Positions 38,225 through 49,235 of a DNA stretch of 64,000 nt are shown one piece after another. The notes beneath the pieces were generated by a model. The model ran no database searches and was not told the origin of the DNA. It saw nothing but the letters and a program-made list of their open reading frames with translations. The position numbers and the translations under genes are program-made. Position 1 is the stretch's first letter; each line of letters begins with the position of its first letter. Source of the stretch: Vibrio maritimus (lineage in GTDB: Bacteria; Pseudomonadota; Gammaproteobacteria; Enterobacterales; Vibrionaceae); contig JYJJ01000047.1 of the NCBI GenBank assembly GCA_003263775.1, positions 1 through 64,000 on the forward strand, in the 5' to 3' direction.

Positions 38225-39493
38225 TTAAATAATATCTGCTAATTTAGCGGCTAACGCGGTTTGAGCAACAGTTTCTTGCTCTCCGCCCTGCAAATCTTTG
38301 ACCACGACCGTATTCTCAGCCACTTCAGTCTCACCAAGCACAAGAGCATAAACCGCGCCCACTTTGTCCGCGCGTTTGAATTGTTTCTTGAAGTTACCAC
38401 CACCAAAGTGGTTCATTACTCGAATACCTGGGATCGCTTCACGAAGACTTTCAGCAAGCTTCATACCTGCCATCATAGTGCCTTCACCAGCTGTGACGAC
38501 ATAAGCGTCAACACTGCGACGAACGTCGGTCAGTTCAAGCGTTTCCATCATCAGAACAAGACGCTCAAGACCCATAGCGAAGCCAACTGCCGGTGTTGCT
38601 TTACCGCCAAGCTGTTCAACAAGGCCGTCGTAACGACCACCGCCACATACAGTGCCTTGAGCACCTAGGCTTTCAGTGATCCACTCAAAAACAGTACGGT
38701 TGTAGTAATCCAGGCCACGAACCAAACGTTGGTTAACCGTATATTCGATACCTGCCGCGTCAAGAAGTTCACACAGACCTGCGAAATGTGCTTTTGACTC
38801 TTCATCGAGGTAGTCAGAAAGCTCTGGCGCATCCACCAAGATCGCTTGAACGTCTGGGTTTTTGCTATCCAATACGCGCAGTGGATTAGTATGCATACGG
38901 CGCTTGCTGTCTTCATCCAACACATCAACGTGCTGCTCTAGGTGAGCAATCAGTGCCGTACGGTAGTTAGCGCGCGCTTCTAGAGAACCAATAGAGTTAA
39001 GCTCTAGACGAACATACTTGTCGATACCCAGCTCACGCCAAAGACGCGCTGTCATCATGATAAGTTCAGCGTCAACGTCAGGACCGTTTAGGCCGAATAC
39101 TTCTACACCACATTGGTGGAACTGACGGTAGCGACCTTTTTGCGGACGCTCGTGACGGAACATTGGGCCCATGTACCACAGACGCTGCTCTTGGTTGTAC
39201 AGCAGGCCATTCTCGATACCTGCACGAACACAGCCCGCCGTGCCTTCAGGGCGTAGCGTTAGGCTATCGCCGTTGCGGTCTTCAAAGGTGTACATCTCTT
39301 TTTCAACCACGTCGGTCACTTCACCGATAGCGCGGCTGAATAGATGGGTCATCTCAACGATTGGCATACGTACTTCGTTGTAGCCATATGCGCTGACCAC
39401 ATGCTTCACTGTATTCTCAACTTTTTGCCAAAGTGGAGATTGTGTTGGGAGGCAGTCGTTCATGCCTCGGATTGCTTGAATAGTTTTTGCCAC
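38225..39493 (-). CDS. hisS: Histidyl-tRNA synthetase
   Basis: Class II aminoacyl-tRNA synthetase charging tRNA-His. Motif 2 is visible as [22 protein letters not shown], the histidine-specific loops appear as [15 protein letters not shown] (HisA) and [18 protein letters not shown] (HisB), and motif 3 is GFAMGLERL. The anticodon-binding domain closes the protein. At 422 residues it is full length and uninterrupted. It lies between ispG and yfgM on the same strand. Confidence 0.98.
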   Translation of the reverse strand: MAKTIQAIRGMNDCLPTQSPLWQKVENTVKHVVSAYGYNEVRMPIVEMTHLFSRAIGEVTDVVEKEMYTFEDRNGDSLTLRPEGTAGCVRAGIENGLLYNQEQRLWYMGPMFRHERPQKGRYRQFHQCGVEVFGLNGPDVDAELIMMTARLWRELGIDKYVRLELNSIGSLEARANYRTALIAHLEQHVDVLDEDSKRRMHTNPLRVLDSKNPDVQAILVDAPELSDYLDEESKAHFAGLCELLDAAGIEYTVNQRLVRGLDYYNRTVFEWITESLGAQGTVCGGGRYDGLVEQLGGKATPAVGFAMGLERLVLMMETLELTDVRRSVDAYVVTAGEGTMMAGMKLAESLREAIPGIRVMNHFGGGNFKKQFKRADKVGAVYALVLGETEVAENTVVVKDLQGGEQETVAQTALAAKLADII

Positions 39494-39519
39494 AGTTTAA
39501 TACCGTATTTTCGTTGAGA

Positions 39520-40643
39520 TTATTTGTCTTCTACTTCATTTACTTCGATGCGATTTGCTGAATCTAGCATCGATGCTTTAGCTCGAATTTTTGCTTCAAG
39601 CTGATTAACGAGGTCATCGTTATCAAAGCGCTCTTTCTGACGTTTACCGTCTTCATAGAAAGCACTCTTCTTGTTACTGCCTGCTAGGCCAAGATGAGAC
39701 ACTTCGGCTTCACCCGGACCATTAACCACACAGCCAATAATAGACACGTCCATTGGTGTGATCACATCTTCCAAACGCTCTTCTAGTGCGTTGACTGTAC
39801 CAATCACGTCGAACTCTTGGCGAGAACAGCTTGGACAAGCAATAAAGTTAATGCCACGAGAGCGGATGCGCAGTGATTTCAAAATATCGAAACCGACTTT
39901 AATTTCTTCTACTGGATTCGCAGCAAGAGAAATACGCAGCGTATCACCGATACCTTCAGCTAACAGCATGCCAAGGCCAACCGATGATTTCACTGAACCG
40001 GCACGTGCACCACCCGCTTCAGTAATACCTAGGTGAAGCGGTTGGTCAATTTTCTTAGCAAGTAGGCGGTAAGAGTCTACCGCGAGGAATACGTCAGACG
40101 CCTTAACGCTCACTTTGAACTGATCAAAGTTAAGACGATCAAGAATGTCCACGTGACGCATTGCAGATTCAACCAAAGCCTCTGGCGTTGGTTCGCCATA
40201 TTTCATCTGGATATCTTTTTCCAGAGAGCCACCATTGACACCAATACGAATTGGAATGTTCTTATCGCGTGCACAGTCCACAACCGAACGAATACGCTCT
40301 TCATTACCAATGTTGCCTGGGTTGATACGCAAGCAATCAACCCCGTATTCAGCGACTTTCAGCGCGATACGGTAGTCGAAGTGGATATCTGCGACCAGCG
40401 GAATAGAAACCTGCTTTTTGATCTCACGGAAGCTTCCGCCGCATCCATGGTAGGGACAGAGACTCGAACGATGTCAGCGCCTACGTTTTCCAACGCTTTG
40501 ATTTGAGCAACCGTCGCGGCTACATCGGTCGTACGCGTGTTCGTCATTGACTGAACGGCGATAGGTGCGCCATCGCCGATAGGTACATCGCCCACATAAA
40601 TACGCGTAGAGGGACGACGTTTAATTGGTGATTCGTGATGCAT
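39520..40643 (-). CDS. ispG: 4-hydroxy-3-methylbut-2-en-1-yl diphosphate synthase IspG (frameshifted)
   Basis: [4Fe-4S] enzyme of the MEP isoprenoid pathway. The N-terminus ([20 protein letters not shown]) and the conserved [23 protein letters not shown] and the cluster-binding Cys motifs ([13 protein letters not shown] and [13 protein letters not shown]) are present. The frame breaks near 40431 (GCTTTCCGT reads GCTTCCGT). One added T gives 374 residues, the expected length. As the MEP pathway is the usual essential isoprenoid route of vibrios, a real null allele is improbable. It lies between rodZ and hisS in conserved order. Confidence 0.95.
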
Positions 40644-40651
40644 AGTGTTTT

Positions 40652-41599
40652 CTAAGGTAAGGTGAATCGAGCTACTTTGCCTGAAGTATACCCAGAAAGG
40701 TCGACAGGTTCACTCGCTAATGTCATAGAAACCTTCTCAGGCGCACCTAAAATAACTTTGAAAGGCGCTTTGCCGTCCAGACTTAGGTTGTCTCCCGCTT
40801 TTTTAATGCCGGTCGACACCGTCTTGCCATCGGCGTCTTTCACTTGGATCCAGCAATCACCAGAAAATGACATCGTTAGATTGGTCAGTCCATTAGCAGG
40901 CTTTGGCTCTGCTACAGCAGGTTCAGTTTGCTCCACTACCTCAGCAACCTCTACTTCAGCTGGCACTTCAGTTTGGCTAGCCTCAGGTGCTTCGATTTGT
41001 GGCTCTTCCGGTGTAGCAACGATCGCTGAGACGTCGAGCGTCTTCACTTCTGGCTCTTGAGCAACAAGCTCAGCTTCAAGTGTGGCGATTTTTTCAGTTG
41101 CAGGCGCAGGCGCTTCCACTTCAAATGCAGGATCATTGCTTGAAGTGTCCGCAATTTCAGACAAGGTATCTTTTTGTTGGTTCTGCAGCCACCAAACCGA
41201 AGAAATACCGATAATGACCACACCAATACCCCAAGTGAGTTTCATGATGCGGCTATCGTGTTTCTCTTTATTGGTTTTTTGCGAAAAGCTCTGCATAGGC
41301 TGTTCGTAGTGCTGGGCTGCACTGTGATTTTCGATGGTGCCGAGTACCTCTTGCTCGTCAATACCGACTGCTTTTGCATAGGATCGTAAGTAGCCACGCG
41401 TAAACGTAGCGACTTGCTCACCATCGAACTCATTAGATTCTATTTTCTGAATGATCGCGACACGCAAACGCAACCGATCGGCGATTTGTTTCTGCGTAAG
41501 GCCCAGAGCCTCACGCTTTTGCTTTAGAATGGTACCGGCAAGCATCACTTGCTCGGCTTGCGGTGACTGTTCTGTGGCGTTATTTTGCTCAGTACTCAT
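40652..41599 (-). CDS. rodZ: Cytoskeleton protein RodZ
   Basis: Bitopic inner-membrane protein that links MreB to the cell-wall elongation machinery. I use the ATG at 41599, giving 315 residues; a start nine codons upstream is also open. A cytoplasmic HTH domain ([22 protein letters not shown]) is followed by one membrane helix ([18 protein letters not shown]), a Pro/Glu/Ala-rich periplasmic linker and a C-terminal beta domain ([17 protein letters not shown]). Its stop codon is 8 nt from the ispG start. Upstream, 41600-42062 holds no gene, and a pilF gene often found there in relatives is absent. Confidence 0.95.
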   Translation of the reverse strand: MSTEQNNATEQSPQAEQVMLAGTILKQKREALGLTQKQIADRLRLRVAIIQKIESNEFDGEQVATFTRGYLRSYAKAVGIDEQEVLGTIENHSAAQHYEQPMQSFSQKTNKEKHDSRIMKLTWGIGVVIIGISSVWWLQNQQKDTLSEIADTSSNDPAFEVEAPAPATEKIATLEAELVAQEPEVKTLDVSAIVATPEEPQIEAPEASQTEVPAEVEVAEVVEQTEPAVAEPKPANGLTNLTMSFSGDCWIQVKDADGKTVSTGIKKAGDNLSLDGKAPFKVILGAPEKVSMTLASEPVDLSGYTSGKVARFTLP

Positions 41600-42062
41600 T
41601 GATGTTGTACTTCTTATGGTTGTCACTTAGACACGACACGCTTCGTTCGTTATTTTTAATGGGTGTTCGTGGTCTTAGTTTGGTAAATCGCTCGCACTAG
41701 CTGTTCAATACAGCATAGTCCCAAATGGCCAACTGCGGCACTTCTCTGTTTGTAAAGCGCTCGATTTTATTATGATTTCTGTCTGACTGATTGAGTTAGC
41801 CAGCATCATCTCGATTGGAACTGCTCATCATAGTCGATTCTCCACACGAGTTAAAATGTCCAGAGTAAAAACAGCGCAAATAGTGACATTTTTGATTAAA
41901 AATTAACACGACTCATATTTTTTTGGCGACATTTCGTAGTATTTGATTAACGAAAACTATGTTTGTTCCGTTATTGTTCAATTATTTATCTAGAAAATGT
42001 GGCAAAGATCAGAGTTTGCGAGATGAATTAAAGCCGCTGTTTTTACTCAACTCTGGATACAA
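41600..42062. other. 460-nt gene-free region between rodZ and rlmN
   Basis: AT-rich sequence with no ORF resembling a known protein on either strand. In many gammaproteobacteria with type IV pili, pilF/pilW lies between rlmN and rodZ. I found no recognisable TPR-repeat remnant here. It presumably holds the rodZ-ispG-hisS promoter. Confidence 0.6.
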
Positions 42063-42086
42063 CAAAGCCAAGTCGAAACTTGGCTT
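42060..42086 (-). terminator. Probable terminator of rlmN
   Basis: A 10-bp stem (AAAGCCAAGT at 42063-42072 with its complement at 42077-42086) with a CGAA tetraloop (TTCG on the minus strand) lies 27 nt after the rlmN stop codon. The T-tract on the minus strand is short (TTTGTTGT), so strength is uncertain. Confidence 0.65.
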
Positions 42087-42112
42087 TGGATAACACAATT
42101 TGAGTGCGCGAA

Positions 42113-43240
42113 TTATACGGCTTTAACTGGGATCGCTTGCTGGCCTTTTTGTGCTGCAATTTGTTGTGTACGTTTGGTACGGTCAATCACATCACCGACA
42201 AGCTGACCACAAGCAGCATCGATATCATCACCACGAGTCTTACGAACCGTCACAGTGTAATCATACTGCATGAGCGTTTTCATGAAGCGGTCGATACGCG
42301 AATTGCTCGGCTTCTTATATGGCGAGCCTGGGTACGGGTTGAACGGGATCAGGTTGATCTTCGCCGGTGTATCCTTAAGAAGCTCAGCCAGCTCACGTGC
42401 ATGGTCCATATCGTCATTCACATGGTCAAGCAGCACATATTCAACCGTTACTTTACCGCGGTTCGCGTTCGAGGACGCAATGTAGCGACGGACGGAAGCC
42501 AAGAAGTCTTGGATATCCCAACGGTCGTTAATTGGCATGATTTCACTACGAAGCTTGTCGTTTGGCGCGTGCAGAGAAATCGCTAACGCAACGTCAATTT
42601 GACCTGTCATCTGATCAAGACCAGACACAACACCAGACGTTGATACAGTTACGCGACGCTTAGACAAACCAAAGCCCAAATCATCAAGCATCAGCTCAAG
42701 TGCCGGCATCAAGTTTTTCATGTTAAGCAGTGGCTCACCCATGCCCATCATCACGACGTTAGTGATTGGGCGGCGACCAGTTTCTTTCTCAAGACCGATC
42801 TCACGCGCTGCGCGCCACACCTGACCAATGATTTCAGACACTTTCAGGTTACGGTTAAAGCCTTGCTGAGCCGTTGAGCAGAACTTACACTCCAATGCAC
42901 ACCCCACCTGCGAAGAAACACACAACGTCGCGCGATCATCATCAGGAATATAAACGGTTTCTACATCTTGATCGCCAACACGCATTGCCCACTTAATGGT
43001 GCCATCAGAAGAGTGCTGAGCTTCAGATACCGTTGGCGCTTTGATTTCCGCTAAACGGATCAGCTTTTCACGCAGCTTCTTATTGATGTTGGTCATCTTC
43101 TCGAAGTCGTCGACACCAAAATGATAGATCCACTTCATTATCTGATCAGCACGGAAGGCTTTTTCGCCCAGTTCCTCTTGGAAAAACTGACGCATACCCT
43201 TGCGATCAAAATCGAGTAGATTGACTTTTTGTGTGGTCAT
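42113..43240 (-). CDS. rlmN: Dual-specificity 23S rRNA A2503/tRNA A37 C2-methyltransferase RlmN
   Basis: Radical SAM enzyme that makes 2-methyladenosine in 23S rRNA and tRNA. The cluster motif CxxxCxxC is at residues 114-121 (CALECKFC). [16 protein letters not shown] and SLHAPND are conserved. The near-C-terminal Cys of AACGQLVGD corresponds to the methylation-mechanism Cys. At 375 residues it is full length and intact. ndk lies upstream on the same strand with its own terminator. Confidence 0.97.
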   Translation of the reverse strand: MTTQKVNLLDFDRKGMRQFFQEELGEKAFRADQIMKWIYHFGVDDFEKMTNINKKLREKLIRLAEIKAPTVSEAQHSSDGTIKWAMRVGDQDVETVYIPDDDRATLCVSSQVGCALECKFCSTAQQGFNRNLKVSEIIGQVWRAAREIGLEKETGRRPITNVVMMGMGEPLLNMKNLMPALELMLDDLGFGLSKRRVTVSTSGVVSGLDQMTGQIDVALAISLHAPNDKLRSEIMPINDRWDIQDFLASVRRYIASSNANRGKVTVEYVLLDHVNDDMDHARELAELLKDTPAKINLIPFNPYPGSPYKKPSNSRIDRFMKTLMQYDYTVTVRKTRGDDIDAACGQLVGDVIDRTKRTQQIAAQKGQQAIPVKAV

Positions 43241-43384
43241 GGTGCCTCTTCGATGACGGTAAATGGTGTTAAGGGCGCGAATTGTACAGGCTTTAGCCCC
43301 TACAACAAGCGTTACAAAACCTTAAAATATTAAGGTATTCATTTCTAAGTGAACATTTTTTGTACAACAAAAGTGACAAGTAAT

Positions 43385-43411
43385 AAAAAAGGAGGCTACG
43401 CCTCCTTTTTA
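43385..43411 (-). terminator. Terminator of ndk
   Basis: The stem AAAAGGAGGC/GCCTCCTTTT (43387-43396 with 43400-43409, loop TAC) is followed by a T-run on the minus strand, 18 nt after the ndk stop codon. Confidence 0.9.
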
Positions 43412-43428
43412 CTCACAACTGCACTCAA

Positions 43429-43854
43429 TTAACGAGGACAAATTTCTGACTGTGGAAAGAAAAACTCAATCTCACGTGCTGCTGATTCTGGGCTATCTGA
43501 ACCATGCACTGAGTTGTGACGCATGCTTAGCGCGTAATCTGCGCGGATAGTACCACACGCTGCTTCTTCTGGATTCGTTTTGCCCATCAGCTCGCGGTAA
43601 CGACAAATCGCATCTTCACCTTCCAGTACTTGAACCATGATTGGGCCAGACGTCATGAATGCACGAAGATCATCGAAAAACGGTTTACCTTCATGCTCTG
43701 CGTAAAAGCCTTTTGCTTGCTCGTCGGTAAGATGAACCATCTTAGCTGCAATAATAGACAGACCTGCTTTTTCGATACGATGATAGATCTCACCAATCAA
43801 ATTACGCTTAACTGCATCCGGTTTAACGATAGAGAATGTTCTTTCTAGGGCCAT
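43429..43854 (-). CDS. ndk: Nucleoside diphosphate kinase
   Basis: Transfers the gamma phosphate from NTPs to NDPs through a phosphohistidine. The 141-residue protein is intact. The active-site His117 lies in SVHGSDS, preceded by [11 protein letters not shown], and the N-terminus reads [18 protein letters not shown]. The start ATG is preceded by AAAGGAAC. It lies between pepB and rlmN with its own terminator. Confidence 0.98.
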   Translation of the reverse strand: MALERTFSIVKPDAVKRNLIGEIYHRIEKAGLSIIAAKMVHLTDEQAKGFYAEHEGKPFFDDLRAFMTSGPIMVQVLEGEDAICRYRELMGKTNPEEAACGTIRADYALSMRHNSVHGSDSPESAAREIEFFFPQSEICPR

Positions 43855-43905
43855 TATTGTTCCTTTTCTTTCGTGTTGTTCTTTTATTAGTAATAATTTT
43901 TTGAA

Positions 43906-45201
43906 TTACTTGTCAGCCTGCTCCGTTAGCAAACGAGCGAGTGTGCGCACACCCATACCGGTCGCACCAGCAGACCATTTATCGGTTCCTGACTTACGGT
44001 AAGTACCCGCACAATCGAAGTGCAACCAACCTTTCTTGTAGTCTTCCACAAAGTAAGACAAGAATGCCGCCGCCGTACTTGCGCCCGGAGAGTAGTCACC
44101 GCTGCTGATGTTCGACAAATCAGCAAAGTTCGAAGGCAACATACCGCGATGGAAATCTGCCAGCGGTAGCGGCCAGAGACCTTCTTTTTCTTGGTTTGCG
44201 TTCGTTAGTGCTTGATGTGTTAGCTCGTCATCGAATGACATGATGGCATGGTAATCGTTACCAAGCGCGTTCTTCGCTGCGCCAGTAAGCGTCGCACAGT
44301 CAATGATAAGCTCTGGGTTTTGTTCACTTGCGTAGATCAGACCGTCAGCCAACACCAAGCGACCTTCCGCGTCGGTATTCATGATCTCAACCGTCTTACC
44401 ATTTTTATAGGTAATCACATCACCTAGCTTAAGCGCGCGACCCGATACCATGTTTTCAGCACAACATAGGATCAGTTTTACACGCTTGTTTAGGCCACGC
44501 ATGATAGCAAGACCTAGACCACCAGTAATGGTACCCGCACCGCCCATATCTGCTTTCATCGCCGTCATAAAGTTCGATGGCTTTAGGCTGTAACCGCCTG
44601 AGTCAAAGGTAATACCCTTACCCACCATACAAGCAAATACCGGCGCGTTTTCATCGCCAGTTGGGTTGTAGTCCAGTTGTAGCATCGCAGAGGTGCGCTC
44701 AGAGCCACGACCAACAGCGAAAATGCCTTCCCAGCCTTCAGTGAGGAGATCTTTGTCTTTAACGATGCGGTAAGTCACGTGCTCAGGAGCCGTTGACTTA
44801 ATGAATTCTGCTGCCATAGTGGCAAGCTGGCGTGGCGCCACTTCTTCAGCGCTTTTGTTGATGATGTCACGCGTCCAGTCAGATGCTTTGATGCGCGCGT
44901 CTAACTCTTTCTTGTCTTGCTCGTTTAACTCGGCTAGCTCAATTTGAGTGCTTTTCTTAGAGTTACGGTAACCTTGGTAAAACGCCCAAGAAGACTCTAA
45001 ATCCCAACCCTCGCCTGCAAGAGTGGCGTTTGAAATGCCTTGTGAATCTAACTTGCGAGCCGCGCGTTGAATCGCGCCGAGATCGTGGCCTTCACCGATG
45101 TGGATGGTCGCACCTTGCTCTGAGAAAGAAATGATAGCCTTTTCGCCCCATTGTGGCGCTGCCGCTTCTTGGCTAATAAATACCGACATTGTGCTAGACA
45201 T
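43906..45201 (-). CDS. pepB: Peptidase B (M17 leucyl aminopeptidase family)
   Basis: Cytoplasmic dinuclear-metal aminopeptidase. The 431-residue protein has the M17 catalytic domain with [28 protein letters not shown] and the signature [14 protein letters not shown] (metal-binding Asp and Glu with the catalytic Arg). The N-terminal domain is of the PepB rather than PepA type. It starts MSSTMSVF; the fifth residue is also a possible start. It is located downstream of iscX as in E. coli, but a terminator separates it from the isc operon. Confidence 0.95.
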   Translation of the reverse strand: MSSTMSVFISQEAAAPQWGEKAIISFSEQGATIHIGEGHDLGAIQRAARKLDSQGISNATLAGEGWDLESSWAFYQGYRNSKKSTQIELAELNEQDKKELDARIKASDWTRDIINKSAEEVAPRQLATMAAEFIKSTAPEHVTYRIVKDKDLLTEGWEGIFAVGRGSERTSAMLQLDYNPTGDENAPVFACMVGKGITFDSGGYSLKPSNFMTAMKADMGGAGTITGGLGLAIMRGLNKRVKLILCCAENMVSGRALKLGDVITYKNGKTVEIMNTDAEGRLVLADGLIYASEQNPELIIDCATLTGAAKNALGNDYHAIMSFDDELTHQALTNANQEKEGLWPLPLADFHRGMLPSNFADLSNISSGDYSPGASTAAAFLSYFVEDYKKGWLHFDCAGTYRKSGTDKWSAGATGMGVRTLARLLTEQADK

Positions 45202-45354
45202 GGTCTCTCCTTGTCTTAAATCTAATTATTGCAGCTTGCCTGTTGCTGTTCGGCTGCTGTGTCGCATTCTGTGTATCAAATGATGTTATCACTATGTAGA
45301 GACAATACCAATGACTGCACCATGGGAATTAATAACAATGTAACATGGTGCGAC

Positions 45355-45384
45355 AAAAAAACGGGCCAAAGGCCCGTTTTTGTA
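45355..45384 (-). terminator. Terminator of the isc operon
   Basis: The hairpin AAACGGGCC-AAA-GGCCCGTTT, with a T7 run on the minus strand, lies about 20 nt after the iscX stop codon. It isolates pepB from the isc operon. Confidence 0.92.
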
Positions 45385-45404
45385 TAACTAACTAGTAAGT
45401 CTGT

Positions 45405-45605
45405 TTAATCGTACTCATCCATCCAGCATAAAATCACAGCTTCAAGGATTTTTTCATTTGAGCGATTTGGATCGTCGTCAAAATCTTCTAGGTCTGTAAT
45501 CCATTTATGCAAGTCTGTGAAACGAACCGTTTTCGGGTCAGTTTCTGGAAATTGATCGCACAGCTCGATAGCGATATCACGAGAATCAGTCCATTTTAAG
45601 CTCAT
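45405..45605 (-). CDS. iscX: Fe-S cluster assembly protein IscX
   Basis: Small acidic protein (66 residues) that binds IscS and possibly iron and tunes Fe-S cluster assembly. It shows the family pattern [28 protein letters not shown] and [13 protein letters not shown]. It is the last gene of the isc operon, with 15 nt to fdx. Confidence 0.95.
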   Translation of the reverse strand: MSLKWTDSRDIAIELCDQFPETDPKTVRFTDLHKWITDLEDFDDDPNRSNEKILEAVILCWMDEYD

Positions 45606-45620
45606 GAATCCTCCAGTTAA

Positions 45621-45959
45621 TTAGTGATCTTCAGATGCGTGGTTTAGTGTGTACTTTGGAATTTCTACCACAAGATCTTCATCCGCAACGACCGCTTGGC
45701 AACCTAGACGCGACTCAGGCTCTAGACCCCATGCTTTATCCAACATATCGTCTTCAAGCTCTTCACTTTCTTCTAGTGAATCAAAACCTTCACGGATGAT
45801 GACGTGACAAGTGGTACATGCACACGACTTCTCACAAGCGTGCTCAATTCCAATACCGTTCTTTAGCGCTACGTCTAATACAGTTTCGCCTTCATTAGCC
45901 TCTAATACTGCGCCTTCTGGGCAGAGATCTTCATGGGGCAGAACAACAATTTTTGGCAT
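45621..45959 (-). CDS. fdx: ISC system [2Fe-2S] ferredoxin
   Basis: Adrenodoxin-type ferredoxin supplying electrons for cluster assembly. The cluster ligands are Cys42, Cys48, Cys51 and Cys87 (ACEKSCACTTC and SRLGCQAV). At 112 residues it is full length. It lies between hscA and iscX, with 18 nt to hscA. Confidence 0.97.
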   Translation of the reverse strand: MPKIVVLPHEDLCPEGAVLEANEGETVLDVALKNGIGIEHACEKSCACTTCHVIIREGFDSLEESEELEDDMLDKAWGLEPESRLGCQAVVADEDLVVEIPKYTLNHASEDH

Positions 45960-45977
45960 GACTACTTAGTCCTCGAT

Positions 45978-47828
45978 CTAAATGTTATCAACTGATTGAC
46001 CGGCCAATGCTTCACGGATGGATTTGTCCATTCGACGTGATGCAAATTCTTGGCTCGCCTTATCAGTGTCTTTAATACCTTGTTCAATAGCATCGGCATC
46101 ATCGCCATTGCGAAGTTCAATTAGAGCTTCAATCGCTTTAACCAATGCCTGCTTTTCTTCTTCGTTCAGAAGTGCATCGCCGTCCGCTTGCATCGCAGCG
46201 ATAAGGCCTTCAATCACACGATCCGCTTCAACACGTTGCTCGGCCAGAGCACGTGCTAGCATGTCATCTTTGGCGTAAGTCATCGAGTCTTTGAGCATGT
46301 TCGTTACTTCGTCATCGCTGAGACCATAAGATGGTTTCACCTGGATTTCTGACTGAACACCGGTGCTCTTTTCCATCGCAGTAACAGAAAGTAGACCATC
46401 AGCATCAACTTGATACGTCACGCGGATATGAGCTGCACCCGCCGCCATAGGAGGAATGCCTTTTAGTGAGAAACGAGCCAGCGAGCGGCAATCGTCTACC
46501 ATCTCACGTTCACCTTGCACTATGTGCACAGACATCGCCGTTTGACCATCTTTGAACGTGGTAAATTCTTGGGCGCGCGCCACCGGAATCGTGGTGTTAC
46601 GTGGAACGATCTTCTCGACCAAGCCGCCCATGGTTTCAATACCCAGTGACAGAGGAAGAACATCCAACAGCAGCATCTCTGAATCAGGTTTGTTACCTGC
46701 AAGAATATCCGCTTGAATCGCTGCGCCAATCGCGACTACTTCGTCTGGGTTAATGCTAGTTAGTGGTGTTTTACCAAAGAAGTCGCCTACCATTTCACGA
46801 ACCAATGGCGTGCGAGTTGAACCGCCAACCATAACAACTTCTAGAACGTCTTCTGCATCGACTTCAGCATCTTTCAATGCACGTCGGCATGAAAGTAATG
46901 TCTTTTTCACAAGCGGACGAATTAGGTCTTCAAACTCTGGTTTCGTCAGTTCACCTTGCCAGCCAAGAACGTTAACAGCCGCAACATCATTTTGGCTCAG
47001 GTCGATTTTCGCTTGTGTAGCAGCGTCCAGCAATTCACGTTGCTCATGAGCGTTAAGCTCTGACTTGCCAGCTTGTTGCTGCAAGTGGTCGGCAACGAGG
47101 TGGTCAAAATCGTCACCACCCAGCGCTGAATCACCACCAGTTGCCAGCACTTCAAATACACCGCGAGATAAACGCAGGATAGAGATATCGAAGGTACCAC
47201 CACCTAAATCGTAAACCGCAATCACGCCTTCTTGACCACTGTCTAGCCCGTAAGCGATAGCTGCTGCAGTCGGCTCATTAAGAAGACGCAGTACATGCAT
47301 ACCCGCTAGGTTGGCTGCATCTTTGGTGCCTTGACGCTGAGCATCATCGAAATACGCTGGCACCGTAATCACTACGCCAGCTAATTCGCCACCCAGCGAT
47401 TCTTCTGCGCGCTTACCAAGCGTTTTAAGAATGTCAGAAGAAACTTGAATCGGGTTCTTTGCACCGCCAGCGGTTTGCAGAACAGGTAGACCATTATCAC
47501 TTTCTGTCAGTGAATATGGCATTGACGGATAACGACTCTGAACATCTGCAAGTGAACGGCCGAGTAGACGCTTCACAGAAATGATGGTGTTAACGGGATC
47601 CAGTGCTGCGTTGTCACGAGCATCGATACCAACAATAGTGTTATCTGCCGCGTAGCGAACCGCTGATGGGAGGATCTTATTACCGTTGGCATCTGGTAAT
47701 GTCGCGGCTTCACCACTTCTCACTGTCGCGACGAGGGAGTTAGTCGTGCCTAGGTCAATACCCGCAGCCAGTTTATGTTCGTGTGGCGCGGAGCTTTGAC
47801 CCGGCTCTGCGATTTGAAGTAATGCCAT
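45978..47828 (-). CDS. hscA: Fe-S assembly chaperone HscA
   Basis: Specialised Hsp70 that acts with HscB on the LPPVK motif of IscU to release clusters. The 616-residue protein has Hsp70 signatures [13 protein letters not shown] (near residue 24), [14 protein letters not shown] and [14 protein letters not shown]. The substrate-binding domain resembles DnaK, but the lid is shorter and without the DnaK tail. It follows hscB closely (23 nt) in the isc operon. Confidence 0.97.
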   Translation of the reverse strand: MALLQIAEPGQSSAPHEHKLAAGIDLGTTNSLVATVRSGEAATLPDANGNKILPSAVRYAADNTIVGIDARDNAALDPVNTIISVKRLLGRSLADVQSRYPSMPYSLTESDNGLPVLQTAGGAKNPIQVSSDILKTLGKRAEESLGGELAGVVITVPAYFDDAQRQGTKDAANLAGMHVLRLLNEPTAAAIAYGLDSGQEGVIAVYDLGGGTFDISILRLSRGVFEVLATGGDSALGGDDFDHLVADHLQQQAGKSELNAHEQRELLDAATQAKIDLSQNDVAAVNVLGWQGELTKPEFEDLIRPLVKKTLLSCRRALKDAEVDAEDVLEVVMVGGSTRTPLVREMVGDFFGKTPLTSINPDEVVAIGAAIQADILAGNKPDSEMLLLDVLPLSLGIETMGGLVEKIVPRNTTIPVARAQEFTTFKDGQTAMSVHIVQGEREMVDDCRSLARFSLKGIPPMAAGAAHIRVTYQVDADGLLSVTAMEKSTGVQSEIQVKPSYGLSDDEVTNMLKDSMTYAKDDMLARALAEQRVEADRVIEGLIAAMQADGDALLNEEEKQALVKAIEALIELRNGDDADAIEQGIKDTDKASQEFASRRMDKSIREALAGQSVDNI

Positions 47829-47851
47829 TCAAATATCCTTGGGAGCTTCCA

Positions 47852-48367
47852 TTAACCAAGCAGCTTATCTTCTAGCTGTTCTATTTCACTTTGCAACTTG
47901 GCGATAAATTTTAGTTTTCTAACGCTATCAGCAGCGACTGGCCATTCGGCTTGAGAAAGCTGACCTTCTAACTCTGATAGCTGTACCTTGAACATTTTGC
48001 TGACCTTAGCTTCAAAGTCAAAAAGTTCTGATTCAGGGTCACTTGAAGACGCGAGATCTTCCAATTCTTCTCGAAGTTCCATCTGCTCCATTAAGAACAG
48101 TGGATCTTGCAATGTTTGCTGCTCAGCGCGAATATCGACACCGTTTTCGGCCAATAAGTATTCGGCGCGAGAGATAGGCTTTTTCAGCACTTCGTAGGCA
48201 TCATTGATTTGCGCTGCCTTCTGCACTGCAAGTAGGCGGTCGCGCTCAGAGGCAGTAGCAAAGTTGTCTGGGTGAAAGCGTTTTTGCAGTTCTCGGAACT
48301 GAGAAGAAAGAAGGCTACCGTCCAACTGAAACTGAACAGGTAGCCCAAATAATTCGAAATGGTTCAT
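47852..48367 (-). CDS. hscB: Fe-S assembly co-chaperone HscB
   Basis: J-domain protein that delivers IscU to HscA. I take the ATG at 48367 (MNHFELFGLPVQF), giving 171 residues; a start five codons earlier is open. The J domain carries the HPD motif within KRFHPDNFA. The C-terminal three-helix domain binds IscU. It lies between iscA and hscA in the isc operon. Confidence 0.96.
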   Translation of the reverse strand: MNHFELFGLPVQFQLDGSLLSSQFRELQKRFHPDNFATASERDRLLAVQKAAQINDAYEVLKKPISRAEYLLAENGVDIRAEQQTLQDPLFLMEQMELREELEDLASSSDPESELFDFEAKVSKMFKVQLSELEGQLSQAEWPVAADSVRKLKFIAKLQSEIEQLEDKLLG

Positions 48368-48423
48368 AGCATTGACTCGCAATTAATGAGCCTGGCCGAT
48401 ACAACAGCCAAGCTCGTCAAAGG

Positions 48424-48747
48424 TTAAACATTAAAGCTTTCACCACAACCACACTCGCCTTTCGCATTTGGGTTGTTGAACTCAAAACCTTCGTTCAAGC
48501 CTTCTTTTACATAATCTAGCTCTGTGCCATCGAGATAAACCAAGCTCTTAGCATCGATGATGACTTTCACGCCTGAGTGCTCAAACACTGAATCGCCATC
48601 ATCCAGTTCATCAACGAACTCAAGAACGTAAGCCATGCCAGAGCAACCTGTGGTTTTTACACCAAGGCGTAATCCAATCCCTTTGCCGCGATTATCTAAA
48701 AATGTCTTAACTCGGCTCGCTGCTGCGTCTGTCATTGAGATGGCCAT
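48424..48747 (-). CDS. iscA: Iron-sulfur cluster assembly protein IscA
   Basis: A-type cluster carrier. The three conserved cysteines are Cys35 (TTGCSGMAY) and Cys99/Cys101 (ECGCGESF). It has 107 residues, the normal size. It lies between iscU and hscB in the operon. Confidence 0.97.
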   Translation of the reverse strand: MAISMTDAAASRVKTFLDNRGKGIGLRLGVKTTGCSGMAYVLEFVDELDDGDSVFEHSGVKVIIDAKSLVYLDGTELDYVKEGLNEGFEFNNPNAKGECGCGESFNV

Positions 48748-48821
48748 ACTACAACCTTTGTTCGTTTCTCTTGATGATACTGTGTCTTAATAAAGCTAAA
48801 GGGCTTGGTTATCCAAGCAGT

Positions 48822-49202
48822 TTAGTCGTGCTTCTTCTTGTAGTCTGCAACCGCTGCTTTGATTGCATCTTCAGCAAGAATTGAGCAGTGAACTTTCACT
48901 GGTGGCAACTCTAGTTCTTCTGCAATTTCAGCATTTTTGATAGCCGCTGCTTCATCGATCGATTTGCCTTTAACCCACTCAGTAACCAGTGAGCTTGATG
49001 CGATCGCTGAACCACAACCGTAGGTCTTAAACTTCGCATCTTCGATGATACCTTCTGGTGTCACCTTGATCTGAAGTTTCATTACGTCACCACACGCTGG
49101 TGCGCCAACCATACCACTACCCACAGCCGGATCATTCTTATCAAATGAACCTACGTTGCGTGGGTTCTCATAGTGGTCAATTACTTTTTCACTATACGCC
49201 AT
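48822..49202 (-). CDS. iscU: Fe-S cluster scaffold IscU
   Basis: Scaffold on which [2Fe-2S] clusters are built. Ligands are Cys37 (GAPACGD), Cys63 (YGCGSA) and Cys106 (VHCSILAE). The HscA recognition motif LPPVK is at residues 99-103. At 126 residues it is intact. It lies between iscS and iscA. Confidence 0.98.
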   Translation of the reverse strand: MAYSEKVIDHYENPRNVGSFDKNDPAVGSGMVGAPACGDVMKLQIKVTPEGIIEDAKFKTYGCGSAIASSSLVTEWVKGKSIDEAAAIKNAEIAEELELPPVKVHCSILAEDAIKAAVADYKKKHD

Positions 49203-49235
49203 AATAACTTCCTCGAATCCTCTACTTCCGTGAGA

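Noticed and set aside
42104..42586. 160-codon open frame on the plus strand inside rlmN
   Set aside because: It is antisense to the intact and well-conserved rlmN, with composition expected from its complementary strand.
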